From NCBI GenBank assembly GCA_030267965.1, contig BRYA01000471.1, positions 1 to 52,461 on the forward strand: 52,461 nt of DNA. The letters are read 5' to 3'. Position 1 is the first letter of the stretch. Each line of letters opens with the position of its first letter. Below the pieces are notes generated by a model. It worked only from the letters and a program-made list of their open reading frames with translations, was not told the DNA's origin and ran no database searches. The translations under genes and the position numbers were made by a program. Shown in pieces: positions 8,203 through 17,655 of the stretch. This stretch comes from Triparma columacea (taxonomy: Eukaryota > Sar > Bolidophyceae > Parmales > Triparmaceae).

Positions 8203-10680
8203 TCATCTTGTCCCCAAGCTGATTCCGCCATCTAAGCTAATCCCACCATCTAGGCTGCTTCCCCCATCCGCCTCGTTCAATTGTCTCCTCTCCATTTCCT
8301 TCATTACCCTCATCTTGCTCTTCTTCACGTACTTCTTCTGCTTACTCTTCAACGTGACATTAAAGCTCTTGCTCGATATACTCCCCGGCAGCTTGTAACT
8401 CCCTGGCCCCACTGCTTCCCCGCTAGTCTCTCCAGTGTGGAACTTCCTAATGTCCTTCCCGAAAGTGCACAGACCCTCCCCGTCCCTCTTCCTCCCCCCG
8501 TGGACCAGGACCTTCTTCGGTGGCGCCAGGTCGGTAACCTTTATCATGTAGCAAGGGCCTGGGGTGGACTGGAAGGGGAGACCGTCGATGTTCAAGGAGG
8601 AAGACGTACGGGAGGCAGAACTACCAAACGCAGGCCGAACCTTGGAGGAAGAGGGGGGGGGGGGGGGGAGCAATGGGGGTGTTAGGGATACTACCACAAT
8701 GACAAGGAGGCGGCCCTTTTCACACAGAAGGGGATCTCGCATATCGGATGATTGGCCTCCCCCGTTGTCGTATCACGCCGCCACTCCTCCCCAACCTCAC
8801 CTTTTTCTTGTGCATTTCCACAGTGTCATCGTCCCTCATATCAAAGTCTCCCCCTCTCCATCCCCCGCTCCCCTCCACCACGAACCCCCCCTTCGGTGCC
8901 TTATCCGCCCCGAAGCTCCCCCCCTTAACCCCGTCCCTCTTGAACGCGCTAGTGTACCTAGGTTTCATGACGGCAACTGCAGGCTGTTGCAGTTCCAATT
9001 GTTCCCCGTCCATGACCTCGTACGTGCCGGGGCCAACGTTGAAGTCTGTGCTACCCACCTCCTCGCCGGGGGACTCGTTCTTCCGACGGAACCTAGGACC
9101 GGTCGTCCCAAACACGCCGATCTTCCTGCTACCCTGGGCCTTCTTCTGCACGGCAAAGTTAAGAGTCAAGTAATCAGGGTTGTAAATAGGACCAGGCCCA
9201 GGTGCGCTCAAGCTAAGCCGACCGTCTTCCTTCTTCATGCAAGGCCTCTCCGCGGTACCGTTGAAACCCACCGGCTCCGCCCTCAGGCTCCTCCCCTTGT
9301 TAACCTTGAAGGAGCTCTGCATGTTATCATAGCTCCCCGGCCCAATCTTTCTTTCGCTGTAGAGGTTCGAACGGCTGGGGTGGGGGACGACGTCGTTATG
9401 AACCCTGGGGCACGTGTCCCTGGCCGCGGTGGTTCCGAACGACTGCACGTAGCTGCTCGGCTTGGCGTAAGCCTGAACGTTATGGAGGTCAGAACCGTAA
9501 CGACCATAGTTACTCTTGCCTATACCTCCGCCAGAACTGAAGACGTCGCGATGGCCCTGGGAGAGGTCGTCGGGGGGAACGCCGCCTGCCGGTGTGTCGG
9601 AAATCTGGTGGCTCATTTTCGTCCCCGACCTGAACGCCGCTACCGAGCCCCTGTCCCAGTCAAAGCCCTTGAGGTTGTAGTTGCCAGGTCCGGGGTTGCT
9701 GGAATCGGGCATGGTGTTGGAGGCGGTACGGGTCTGCTCGAAGACTTGCCGCCGGGTTTTACTGTTGGCATAGGTGGACGGCATGGCTCCACCTGATATG
9801 CCTGGATAGGGCAAAGGGGAAGGGAAGGGGGGGGAGTGAGACGGAATGCCCAGGTGAAAGATATTTTTTTACCCCTCCCTACACAACACTCGTCTTCGTC
9901 TGTTCCGATCTCACCTTCCCCAACGAATTGCTCGTACGCTCCCGGTCCCACTGTATCCGTCCCCACCCCCATGTGAATTTGTTTCGGAGGCGGCACTGGC
10001 CTAACCTCCCTGAACCCTTGATCATCCTTGCTCTCGTACCCGAAGGTCTGCATTTTGTCCGGTATCGCCGGTGGGTTGTACTGCCTCGGCAGTTTGTCCA
10101 GAACCTCCTTGACCCTCCTGCTCTTTTCCATCCCGTACGAGACCCTGCTTGCGCGGTCGCCGTTCGCCATGGCAGCCTTCATGCTAGACTGGGAATCGTA
10201 ACGGCCTGGGCCGGGGTTAGAGACGGACGTGGCGACCATGTAGGCGGAGGAACCTGGGTAGGAAGGAGCGAGGCGGGGGGCGGTGGAACGGAAGCCCAGG
10301 GCGCCAGGGTTCACCTCGGGCTGCCCGTGGTCTTGGATGTTGTACTGACCGGGACCTGGCATTAACTGCGTTTGGGGGGGGGGGGGGGGNNNNNNNNNNN
10401 NNNNNNNNNNNNNNNNNNNNNNNNTGCTCGTAGCGTTGAGTCGTGAAAAAACTCCTTCTCCCCCCTCCCCCACCCCCCCCCACTCCCCACTCACCCTCCC
10501 GAATTTGGCATCTGCACTCTCAACCCCAGCGTCCGGTCTCTCCTCCGAGTTGCTGAATCCCGTGTACTTTGGCGTTATCTTCTCCTCCTTCCTCAGGGTG
10601 TAACGACCCGGACCGGCCAAGTTGGAGGTTGTGGTAAGGGCTAGGGAGGTGTCCCTGGTCGAACGGGATGTCATGACCAT
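8203..10680 (-). CDS. SHIPPO / sperm-tail PG-rich repeat (STPGR, ODF3-like) protein, four exons
   Basis: Proposed exons are 10680-10495, 10365-9915, 9801-8726 and 8640-8203, all GT-AG with matching phases, giving 716 residues. At least nine proline-glycine-proline repeats are visible across all exons, including AGPGRYTL, PGPGQYNI, PGPGRYDS, VGPGAYEQ, PGPGNYNL, IGPGSYDN, APGPGPIYN, VGPGTYEV, TPGPCYMI and VGPGSYKL. STPGR proteins bind the lumen or surface of doublet microtubules in cilia and flagella, so this gene implies a flagellated stage. The 35-base N gap and poly-G runs lie in intron 1, outside coding sequence. The exon 3 acceptor has two in-frame choices nine bases apart (9801 or 9792), so a three-residue variant is possible. 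The last exon encodes an internal repeat (SLDGGISLDGGISLG). Confidence 0.85.
10390..10424. other. Assembly gap (35 N) after a poly-G run
   Basis: N run directly after a G homopolymer (from 10373). It lies in the first intron of the SHIPPO gene. Confidence 1.
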
Positions 10681-10927
10681 GGTTTAGGTGTCGGTGGGGG
10701 GGGTGGGGGGGGGAGGAAGGGGGGGAAAGGGGGGACGAGGGAGCAGGAAGGGGGAGTTTAAAGAAGGAAACGCGATGTACAGGGTTTAAAGATGGCAGGT
10801 CAAGCTGATAAAACTAGCTTAACTGCTGCGAGGAGCATGGGAAGGGAAGGTAATAATCTTTCTTCCACTTGTGAACGTCCTTGAACGCTCAAACCCCTGA
10901 GGCCGGTATTTTCCACGCTTTAATTTG

Positions 10928-11637
10928 ATGGTCGACAACTACACACCGACGCTGAAGGCACCTGAGGGATTTTTCGAGAAGAGCAGCACGAAGATAGAGG
11001 AGACAAGGGTCACCCATAAGAACCACACACCCAAGAAGAGCAGCGATACGAACCTGTGAGTTTGGTTAGGGTTGGCGGGGCTGGAGGGGGGGGAGGAAGG
11101 AGGGTGTTGAACGGCTGCTAAAAGATGAAGGTCGCCCCTCCTTCTACTTCCTTCCAGCCTTACCTTCTTCCTTCTTTCCCACCTTACACTAACCCTTCAC
11201 CAAATCCCTCTCCTCCTTCCTCCACCCTCCCACCCTCCCCCCTTAGCCGTCCCACCTACTCTCCCAACCCAATTCCCTCCCCTCTTGCAAAGCAGCGTGT
11301 TGCCGCGACATTGAAGTACTACACGCAGACCCTCGAGCCTTACCTCGCAGATGCCACGGCCTACCTCCTCCTGACCCGCCCTAGCTCAGCCTGCGTAGGC
11401 CTCCAGACTTACTTCATGGGTTTGAAGAGCGACCCGTCTTATCTGTCAAAGGTGACGGTGAAGGGTTCAGGTAGCAGGAGTAGGGAGGAGGACGGAGCAA
11501 GGAGAAAGGTTCTGGAGAATATAGGGAGCCTACTCACGCTGGCGGCGGCGGAGGCAACGAGAAGGAAGGTGGAGGGGAGAGATGATATCATTGACGTGCT
11601 ACTTGAGTGCTGCAAGGATATGGACAAAAACGAGTAG
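10928..11637 (+). CDS. Small protein with a possible Dpy-30/RIIa dimerisation-like motif, two exons
   Basis: Exon 1 is 10928-11055 (donor gtgagt) and exon 2 is 11247-11637 (acceptor cttag); joined phases fit and give 172 residues. Residues ~60-95 contain PYLADATAYLLLTRPSSA followed by a hydrophobic YFMG helix. This resembles the Dpy-30/RIIa four-helix dimerisation motif (two helices around L-x-x-x-RP), found in many flagellar and PKA-docking proteins. The similarity is by pattern only. The remainder is charged and helix-rich. The gene is divergent from the SHIPPO gene 247 bases away, so two potentially flagellar genes may share a promoter. A possible polyadenylation signal AATAAA is at 11696-11701. 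Confidence 0.55.
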
Positions 11638-11757
11638 GGGGGGAAAAGGGAGGAGGGGGGAGGGGGGTAAAGAACTTAGGATTCCAGACATTTTCAATAA
11701 AGAACTTTTCCTTTCCCCAGCCGTTTCCCAAAAAAGTACAATAGCTACGTTTAACAC

Positions 11758-14153
11758 TCATCGATCCTCCTCCTCTCCAACCCCACCTGCCGTCTGCGTC
11801 GGAAATATTTCCCCCAAGGAGCTTCGTCGCCTCTGTTCTATTATCTTTTTCACGTTATTCGTCCGGAGCATCACGAGGATTTCGGGGTCCGTCACGAAAT
11901 CATCAGGTATGATGGATCGCCGCTGATCGTTGAACCACTCTGGAGGTTCTTCCAACCACAATGGCAGCCTCTCGTTGATCCACGCCTTAACCTCTTTGCC
12001 AATCTTGTACTCCCACTTGTGTCTGTTATCCGCGAAAATCCTAAACCTCTCTTCGTCTTCCTCGTTCTTGGTGAATTGCCCTTGAACGCTTTCATTACCT
12101 GTTTTTGTGCTGATGAAGGTATGCAGGTACTCTCTCTTCACCGACACTAGTAGAGTCGCGTAAGACACGACTATCCCAGCACATGCAACCACCATGATTG
12201 TGACCACGGTGCTCTCCTCCAATCCGCTCTCTTCTCCTCCGACAATCTGATTATCCTCACCCAACTCAACGTCCTCGACGAACGTTGAGTTGGGCGAGGA
12301 TATGACATCGTCGACTACCTTCTCATACTGCAGCGCTGCAACAACACCCATGACTACAGTCAAACCTAAACTGAAAGTGAAATACGCACCGCCGACGTCA
12401 ATAGGATGTCGAAATTGGACAACAGCGGTCCAGTCGACAATAACCTTGATTATCCAACGAATCATCCACGAAAGGAATACTCCCCCGCCACCGTATAGAG
12501 GCATCCAATACCAAAGATCTCGCCTCAGCCCTTTGATCGCCAAGTAAATGAGAAGCTCTCCTCCCAGCAGCGTTGCCACCTCTGAAATCCCGCCCTTGAT
12601 GTAGAAAAGAACACACGCAAAGCTGCGCGTAAGCAGGTTGAAAGCCGAAAGGAAGTACAGCGAAGCGAACACCTTCACCTTACCTTTCACATTGCTCGGA
12701 ATATACCCGTAAAATGATCGCAACTTCTTCCGATTCTCCTTATTCAAATCCCAATCCCATGAGGTGATTGCCGACGTGAAAGCGGCCGTCAAGATGCAGA
12801 ACGCAAATGAGAAAAGCGCGCTCCTGGTAGGCTTAGACTCAGACATCAATAGCGCAGACAGTTGGATCAGCGTCCCAGGGATAGCCTCTGCCACCAATTC
12901 AATGCTCTTATTATACGTCAACTCATACTGTGCATTCACCAGCTGTCCCTCCTCGTGTTCTGCCCCACTTGCAACGCGCCATGCGTCAACCCCTGGCTTC
13001 ACAAGAGACCAGACAAAAACTGCTCCTTTAACTGTCTCTGCCACGGTTTCGAACTATTCTGAGCAAGTGTACCAAGAGCTTGTAAAGTGAGGTTGATCAA
13101 GAGACTCCCAAGGGACGCCCATGCATACCCCCACAAGCTCCTTGTCTGAAAGTACTGCACGATCATCATAATGTCCGTAATCAAATCTCCTATACTCAAC
13201 GCCGCTGCGAAGAAAAGCTTAGCCTTGGCTAACATCTGCTTATCCCCGAGCCCTAGTTTGATGACATGGATGTGCATTTCATGGAAGTTCTCTACGATCT
13301 CGTTCAGCTCCTTCATGCACGGATAACTCTCGAAGAATTTCTCAAAAGCATCCTCCTCAGTAGCTTCCCGTTTCAGGGAGTACAGCATCCCATCGGCAAG
13401 TGTCTTCACGTCGCTCTTTGTCAAATCGTGCAAGTCCACATCACACACTGGCTTCTTACCAGGGACGGGCCTCTGCATGTTGAGCTGCTTGATGTACGCA
13501 GATATGACTTCGGCGTTATCTCGCAGTTTGTCTTTCATAGTACCGGCATGAGGAACCTTCGTCACGGGTTTCGGCTTGAATTTGAGTTCCAAGAGACTGA
13601 ATTGCATCCCATTAAATTGCGGCGCGATCTCGCTCAGCTCCCGCATGCACGGATAACACTCAAGGAATTTCTCAATAGCATCCTCCTTACTACCTTCCTG
13701 TCTGTGGAAATACAGCATCCCTCCAACAAGTGTCTTCACATCAGCTCTTGTCAAATCACTCAAGGCCGCACTGCAAACAGGCTTCTCACGAGGGACAGAC
13801 GTCTCTTCGGTTAGCTCTTGGAAATAGAAGCAGATAACTTGGAGAACATCCAGTTTGACATCCACGGTTAAAGAACTGGGAGCAGCGTTCATCGGTACAT
13901 TGACACCATCACCGACCGCAGCATTCTTGACGATCGCAGCTTTGTCGCCCTCGTTATCGGCGCCCTCATTATCGTCGCCCTCATTATCGGCGCCCTCGTT
14001 ATCAGTGCCCTTTCCCTTGGCAAAGGCCCTCGCCGGAGAAATTGTAGCTGACGGGTTGTTTTCACCCTCCTCTTCATTAGCGGGGATCATTTGTTTCGTG
14101 TCAGGCAGCTGATGTACGTCATCGGAAGGGTCAGATTGGGGAACGATCTTCAT
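11758..14153 (-). CDS. Multi-pass membrane protein with internal duplication, interrupted by a frameshift
   Basis: Two frames join into one protein of ~800 residues: 14153 to ~13015, then ~13019 to 11758. Frame one ends 12 bases after a five-A run (13015-13019; T5 on the coding strand), while frame two continues membrane sequence directly. One extra T would restore a single frame. Residues ~90-330 hold two ~60-residue copies of a unit with DLT-x-(A/S)DVKTL, GGMLY or DGMLY, and YPCM-(R/K)EL. Eight or so hydrophobic segments follow, with patterns DLITDIMMIVQYF and EAIPGTLIQLSALL. Similar ones (DMATDVLV, ESLPESIIQAISML) occur in the gene at 50846-52426, so the two are distant relatives. The glutamine/proline helix recalls XK/XKR scramblase-like proteins, but that is tentative. 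Confidence 0.6.
13951..14026. repeat. 15-base tandem repeat coding (DNEG-x)n
   Basis: Plus-strand units such as ttatcggcgccctca repeat about five times and encode the acidic stretch DNEGADNEGDDNEG in the membrane-protein N-terminus. Confidence 0.8.
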
Positions 14154-14217
14154 CTGCTTTGTAAGGGTTAGGGAACCCTAACAGAATGAGTTCTGAGCCA
14201 CACAGGATTTTGGCTTG

Positions 14218-14494
14218 GGGCTTGGGGGGGGGAGATTTGGGCAGAATTAGGCAAGAAAACTGTATTATACACTTTAGCTACGTTTCACAACCAACCTAAC
14301 TCTTCACAATACCAACAACGATAATAATACCTACACCATAACCAAATATATCACAGGCTTTAGCTAAATTTGGTCCCCAAGAAAACAACATCGCCCAAAT
14401 CCCTAACTTTCAATCTCATCCTCTCCATCTAATCACATTCACGACATATCGTAACTCAAGCGCTATCAGTACTACCACTTTCATCCTCCCCGAG
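14218..14494 (+). promoter_or_regulatory. LRR_5 cassette 5' module, type B (copy 1)
   Basis: It aligns with 15872-16149 and 30734-31005. Shared blocks are agatttgggcagaattagg, aagaaaactg, tattata, ttcacaacc, ctcttcacaata, tcacaggctttagct, aatttggtc and actttcatcct before the ATG. It shows no similarity that I can see to type A. Confidence 0.65.
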
Positions 14495-15706
14495 ATGCCC
14501 AGCTCAGCAGTGTACACTGGCGTAGAGAGATTCAAGGACAACAATGAACTCACGGAAGTGACTTTTGCAGAGGGAGTGACAACGATTGGCAATAACGCCT
14601 TCAGGAATTGCTCCTCCCTCGCAGACATCACAATCCCAGACTCAGTGACAAGGATTGGCGAATTCGCCTTCTATGGATGCTCCTCCCTCACGGCCATCAC
14701 CATCCCGGACGGAGTGACTTCGATCGGCGATAGCGCCTTCAGGAATTGCTCCTCCCTCGCAGCCATCACAATCCCAGATTCAGTGACAACGATTGGCAAA
14801 GGCGCCTTCATGGGATGCTCCTCCCTCACGGCCATCACTATCCCGGACGGAGTGACGACAATTGGCGAGGGCGCTTTCTGGGGATGCTCCTCCCTCACAG
14901 CCATCACAATCCCAGACTCAGTGACAACGATTGGCAATGCCGCCTTCTGGGACTGCTCTTCCCTTGCAGCCATCACAATCCCGGACTCAGTGACGATGAT
15001 TGACGAATGGGCCTTCAGAGGATGCTCCTCCCTCACGGCCATCACCATCCCGGACTCTGTGACGACGATTGGCGGTTTCACCTTCTTTGCATGCTCCTCC
15101 CTCGCAGCCATCATAATCCCGGACTCAGTGACGTTGATAAGCTATGAAGCCTTCGAAGGATGCTCCTCCCTCACTGCCATCACAATCCCGGACTCAGTGA
15201 CAGAGATTAGCTATAACGCCTTCCAAGGATGCTCCTCCCTCACAGCCATCACCATCCCGGACGGAGTGACGGAGATTAACGGTAGCACCTTCCTCGGATG
15301 CTCCTCCCTCACAGCCATCACAATCCCGGACTCAGTGACTACTATTGGCAGCGACGCCTTCAACGGATGCTCTGCCCTAACAAAACTCATTCTATCTCCT
15401 GCCGTTTCCATCGGTGAAGACTGCTTCTCAAACTGCACTGCCCTAATAGCTGCCGCTGCTGATAAAAACATGCAGACTGTCCCTGACCTCCTCCATTATA
15501 GGTGGCACCGCCAACCCGCTGTGATCGAACGGGTCAACGCTCTTCTATGCCTCAAGGGAACCTGGGATCACGTGGAGAATCCACCCAGGAGATCAGCTAG
15601 GAAGCGGAAGCGAATTGACGGAGTTGAAGCCCCAGCGCTAAGAGTAACTCCGGCACGTGAGAAGATCCCGAAAGTTTTGTGGAGAGTTATTCTGGAATTC
15701 CTGTAA
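14495..15706 (+). CDS. BspA-type leucine-rich repeat protein (LRR_5 family), copy 3
   Basis: 403 residues, one exon: N-terminus MPSSAVYTGVERF, about 13 repeats of 23 residues (ITIPDSVTTIG / AFxGCSS pattern) and the C-terminal module with YRWHR, GTWDHVE, a basic patch (RKRKR at ~375) and the shared end PKVLWRVILEFL. The basic patch could be a nuclear localisation signal; copies 1 and 2 lack it. Repeats mostly carry DSV where copy 1 mostly has DGV, which shows separate homogenisation within each gene. Function is unknown; the solenoid suggests binding. Confidence 0.9.
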   Translation: MPSSAVYTGVERFKDNNELTEVTFAEGVTTIGNNAFRNCSSLADITIPDSVTRIGEFAFYGCSSLTAITIPDGVTSIGDSAFRNCSSLAAITIPDSVTTIGKGAFMGCSSLTAITIPDGVTTIGEGAFWGCSSLTAITIPDSVTTIGNAAFWDCSSLAAITIPDSVTMIDEWAFRGCSSLTAITIPDSVTTIGGFTFFACSSLAAIIIPDSVTLISYEAFEGCSSLTAITIPDSVTEISYNAFQGCSSLTAITIPDGVTEINGSTFLGCSSLTAITIPDSVTTIGSDAFNGCSALTKLILSPAVSIGEDCFSNCTALIAAAADKNMQTVPDLLHYRWHRQPAVIERVNALLCLKGTWDHVENPPRRSARKRKRIDGVEAPALRVTPAREKIPKVLWRVILEFL

Positions 15707-15871
15707 CTCTAAAATCAATGTTGAACAATGTAGGCAAGAAAAGTGTCATATTCTTTAGCTCTTTCAGGAGCGACATGCTCATGCTGCTCCCTGAGCTATT
15801 TTAGAGTAGCTCTTACAAGTAAAGGAAAAATAAATGAGGAAAAAAATGAGGAAAACCGAGGAAAAGAAAGG

Positions 15872-16149
15872 CTTGGTGGGAGATTTGGGCAGAATTAGGC
15901 AAGAAAACTGTATTATACACTTTAGCTACGTTTCACAACCAATCTAACTCTTCACAATACCAGCAATAATACTACTACCTACATCATATCCAAACACATC
16001 ACAGGCTTTAGCTAAATTTGGTCCCAACAAAACCACATCGACCAAATACCTAACTTTCAATCTCCTCCTCCATCCAAACACATTCACTCCATACCCTAGA
16101 TCAGCACTGTTAGTACTGTTACTTTCATCCTTCCCAAATCCTTCCCAAA
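15872..16149 (+). promoter_or_regulatory. LRR_5 cassette 5' module, type B (copy 2)
   Basis: Very close to 14218-14494, including agatttgggcagaattagg and ctgtattatacactttagct. A shorter, degraded trace of the same sequence (aggcaagaaaagtgtcatat) lies at 15731-15760 just after copy 3, so the module may have been duplicated twice here. Confidence 0.65.
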
Positions 16150-16983
16150 ATGCCCAAATCAGCAGTATACTCTGGCATAGAGAGATTCTTGGGAGATCGT
16201 GAACTCACAGAGGTGACTTTTGCGAAGGGAGTGACGTCGATTGGCAATTGCGCCTTCGAAGGATGCTCCTCCCTCGCAGCCATCACAATCCCGGACGGAG
16301 TTGCATCGATTGGCAATTGGGCCTTCAGGGGATGCACCTCCCTCGCAGCCATCACAATCCCGGACTCAGTGACGACAATTGGCATAAGCGCCTTCAGGGA
16401 ATGCTCCTCCCTCACGGCCATCACAATCCCGGACGGAGTGACGACAATTGGCCAATTCGCCTTTAGGGAATGCTCCTCCCTCGCAGCCATCACCATCGCG
16501 GACACAGTGACGACGATTGGCGAATGCGCCTTCGAATTATGCTCCTCCCTCGCAGCTATCACCATCCCGGACTCTGTGATGACGATTGGCAATTACGCCT
16601 TCTGGGGATGCTCCTCCCTCGCAGCCATCACCATCCCGGACTCTGTGACTACGATTGGCAACGACGCCTTCAACGGATGCTTTGCCCTGACGAGACTCAG
16701 TTTATCTCCCGCAGTCTTCATCGGTGAAGACTGCTTCTTGAACTGCACCATTCTAATCTCTGCCGCTGCCTCACAAAATATGCCGACTGTCAAGGACCTC
16801 CTCCATTCCAGGTGGCACCGCATACTTGAACGCGTCACCGTTCTGTCCTGCCTCAAGACACTCTTTACGGACCAAAACGAGAGGAAGCCACTGGACGGAG
16901 GTGGAGTGCAAACACTTGGGGTAACTGCGACACGCAAGATGCTCCCGAAGGTTATGTGGAGAGTTATCCTGGAATTCCTGTAA
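16150..16983 (+). CDS. BspA-type leucine-rich repeat protein (LRR_5 family), copy 4
   Basis: 277 residues, one exon, with about 8 repeats, the shortest array of the six. It starts MPKSAVYSGIERF. The C-terminal module is diverged: the PAVM segment after WHR is missing (RWHRILERV) and the tail reads PKVMWRVILEFL. The start is set by the shared N-terminal motif and the adjacent type B module. Confidence 0.9.
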   Translation: MPKSAVYSGIERFLGDRELTEVTFAKGVTSIGNCAFEGCSSLAAITIPDGVASIGNWAFRGCTSLAAITIPDSVTTIGISAFRECSSLTAITIPDGVTTIGQFAFRECSSLAAITIADTVTTIGECAFELCSSLAAITIPDSVMTIGNYAFWGCSSLAAITIPDSVTTIGNDAFNGCFALTRLSLSPAVFIGEDCFLNCTILISAAASQNMPTVKDLLHSRWHRILERVTVLSCLKTLFTDQNERKPLDGGGVQTLGVTATRKMLPKVMWRVILEFL

Positions 16984-16996
16984 CTCTAAAATCAAC

Positions 16997-17115
16997 TCTC
17001 AGTAGTGCATGAACGTTACCCTTTTTCCAAGTATAGTCAGACATGAATGAAACAATCGGGTCATAATTAATAGATGATTTTAAACTCATTTGTTGTTGAA
17101 TTAATTATTGAATTA
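16997..17115 (+). repeat. LRR_5 cassette 3' module (copy with long form)
   Basis: It contains agtgcatgaacgttaccc, tttttccaagtatagtcaga, gaaacaatcggg and tagatgattttaaact. The first half is otherwise found only at 44218-44260; the second half is shared with 4664-4735 and 32095-32180. Confidence 0.6.
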
Positions 17116-17133
17116 TTCTTCTACGCCTCCCTG

Positions 17134-17587
17134 TTAGGATTCACTCGTTGGGACCACCTTGTTCCGAGACTTCTTCTTCGTGCCTTTTGAACTCTGCTCT
17201 ACACCCTTGGACTTCTGCGTCGATGATCTTGCTGCTGGAATTTCATTATAAATTATCTCGCTGAAATTCAGCATCTCAACCTTGACTCCTTTCTCACAAA
17301 CATCTCCACTCCCTCTTATATCTTGTTCAAAACTCTTTATGTCGAATCCTTTTGCGTCTGATAGTGATGATGAGGATAATTTGTCGTCTGAAATGAATTT
17401 GAAGGTAAATTGGCGTAAAATAGGCTTAAATTGGAGATAAATGGACATTAAGATACAACGAGAAGGGGGGGATAGGATCTCTTTGTGCTACACCACCACC
17501 ACATTTTCCTCCACCTCCACCTCCTCCACGTACACCACCACAACCACCACCAGCACTAGCACAATAAGTTGTAAATACTAACCCCAT
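17134..17587 (-). CDS. Possible small Gly/Cys-rich N-terminus protein, two exons
   Basis: Proposed exon 1 is 17587-17494 (start ATG, then a Gly-rich stretch with three Cys) and exon 2 is 17387-17134 (acceptor tttcatttcag-like, reading DDKLSSSS onward), phases matching, about 115 residues. The second exon has ordinary composition and a Lys/Ser-rich basic tail. I do not recognise it. The splice model is by eye; the unspliced frame from 17448 is the alternative. It sits divergently next to the Sec10-like gene. Confidence 0.3.
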
Positions 17588-17655
17588 TCACCAAAATCTC
17601 CCCAAATCTCCCCCTCCTCCTCTTTCCTCCATCCTCACGACTCCAAACCCTCTAG

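Noticed and set aside
13010..13022. Programmed -1 ribosomal frameshift
   Set aside because: The site does not fit X-XXY-YYZ in the zero frame; an indel or sequencing error at T5 is simpler.
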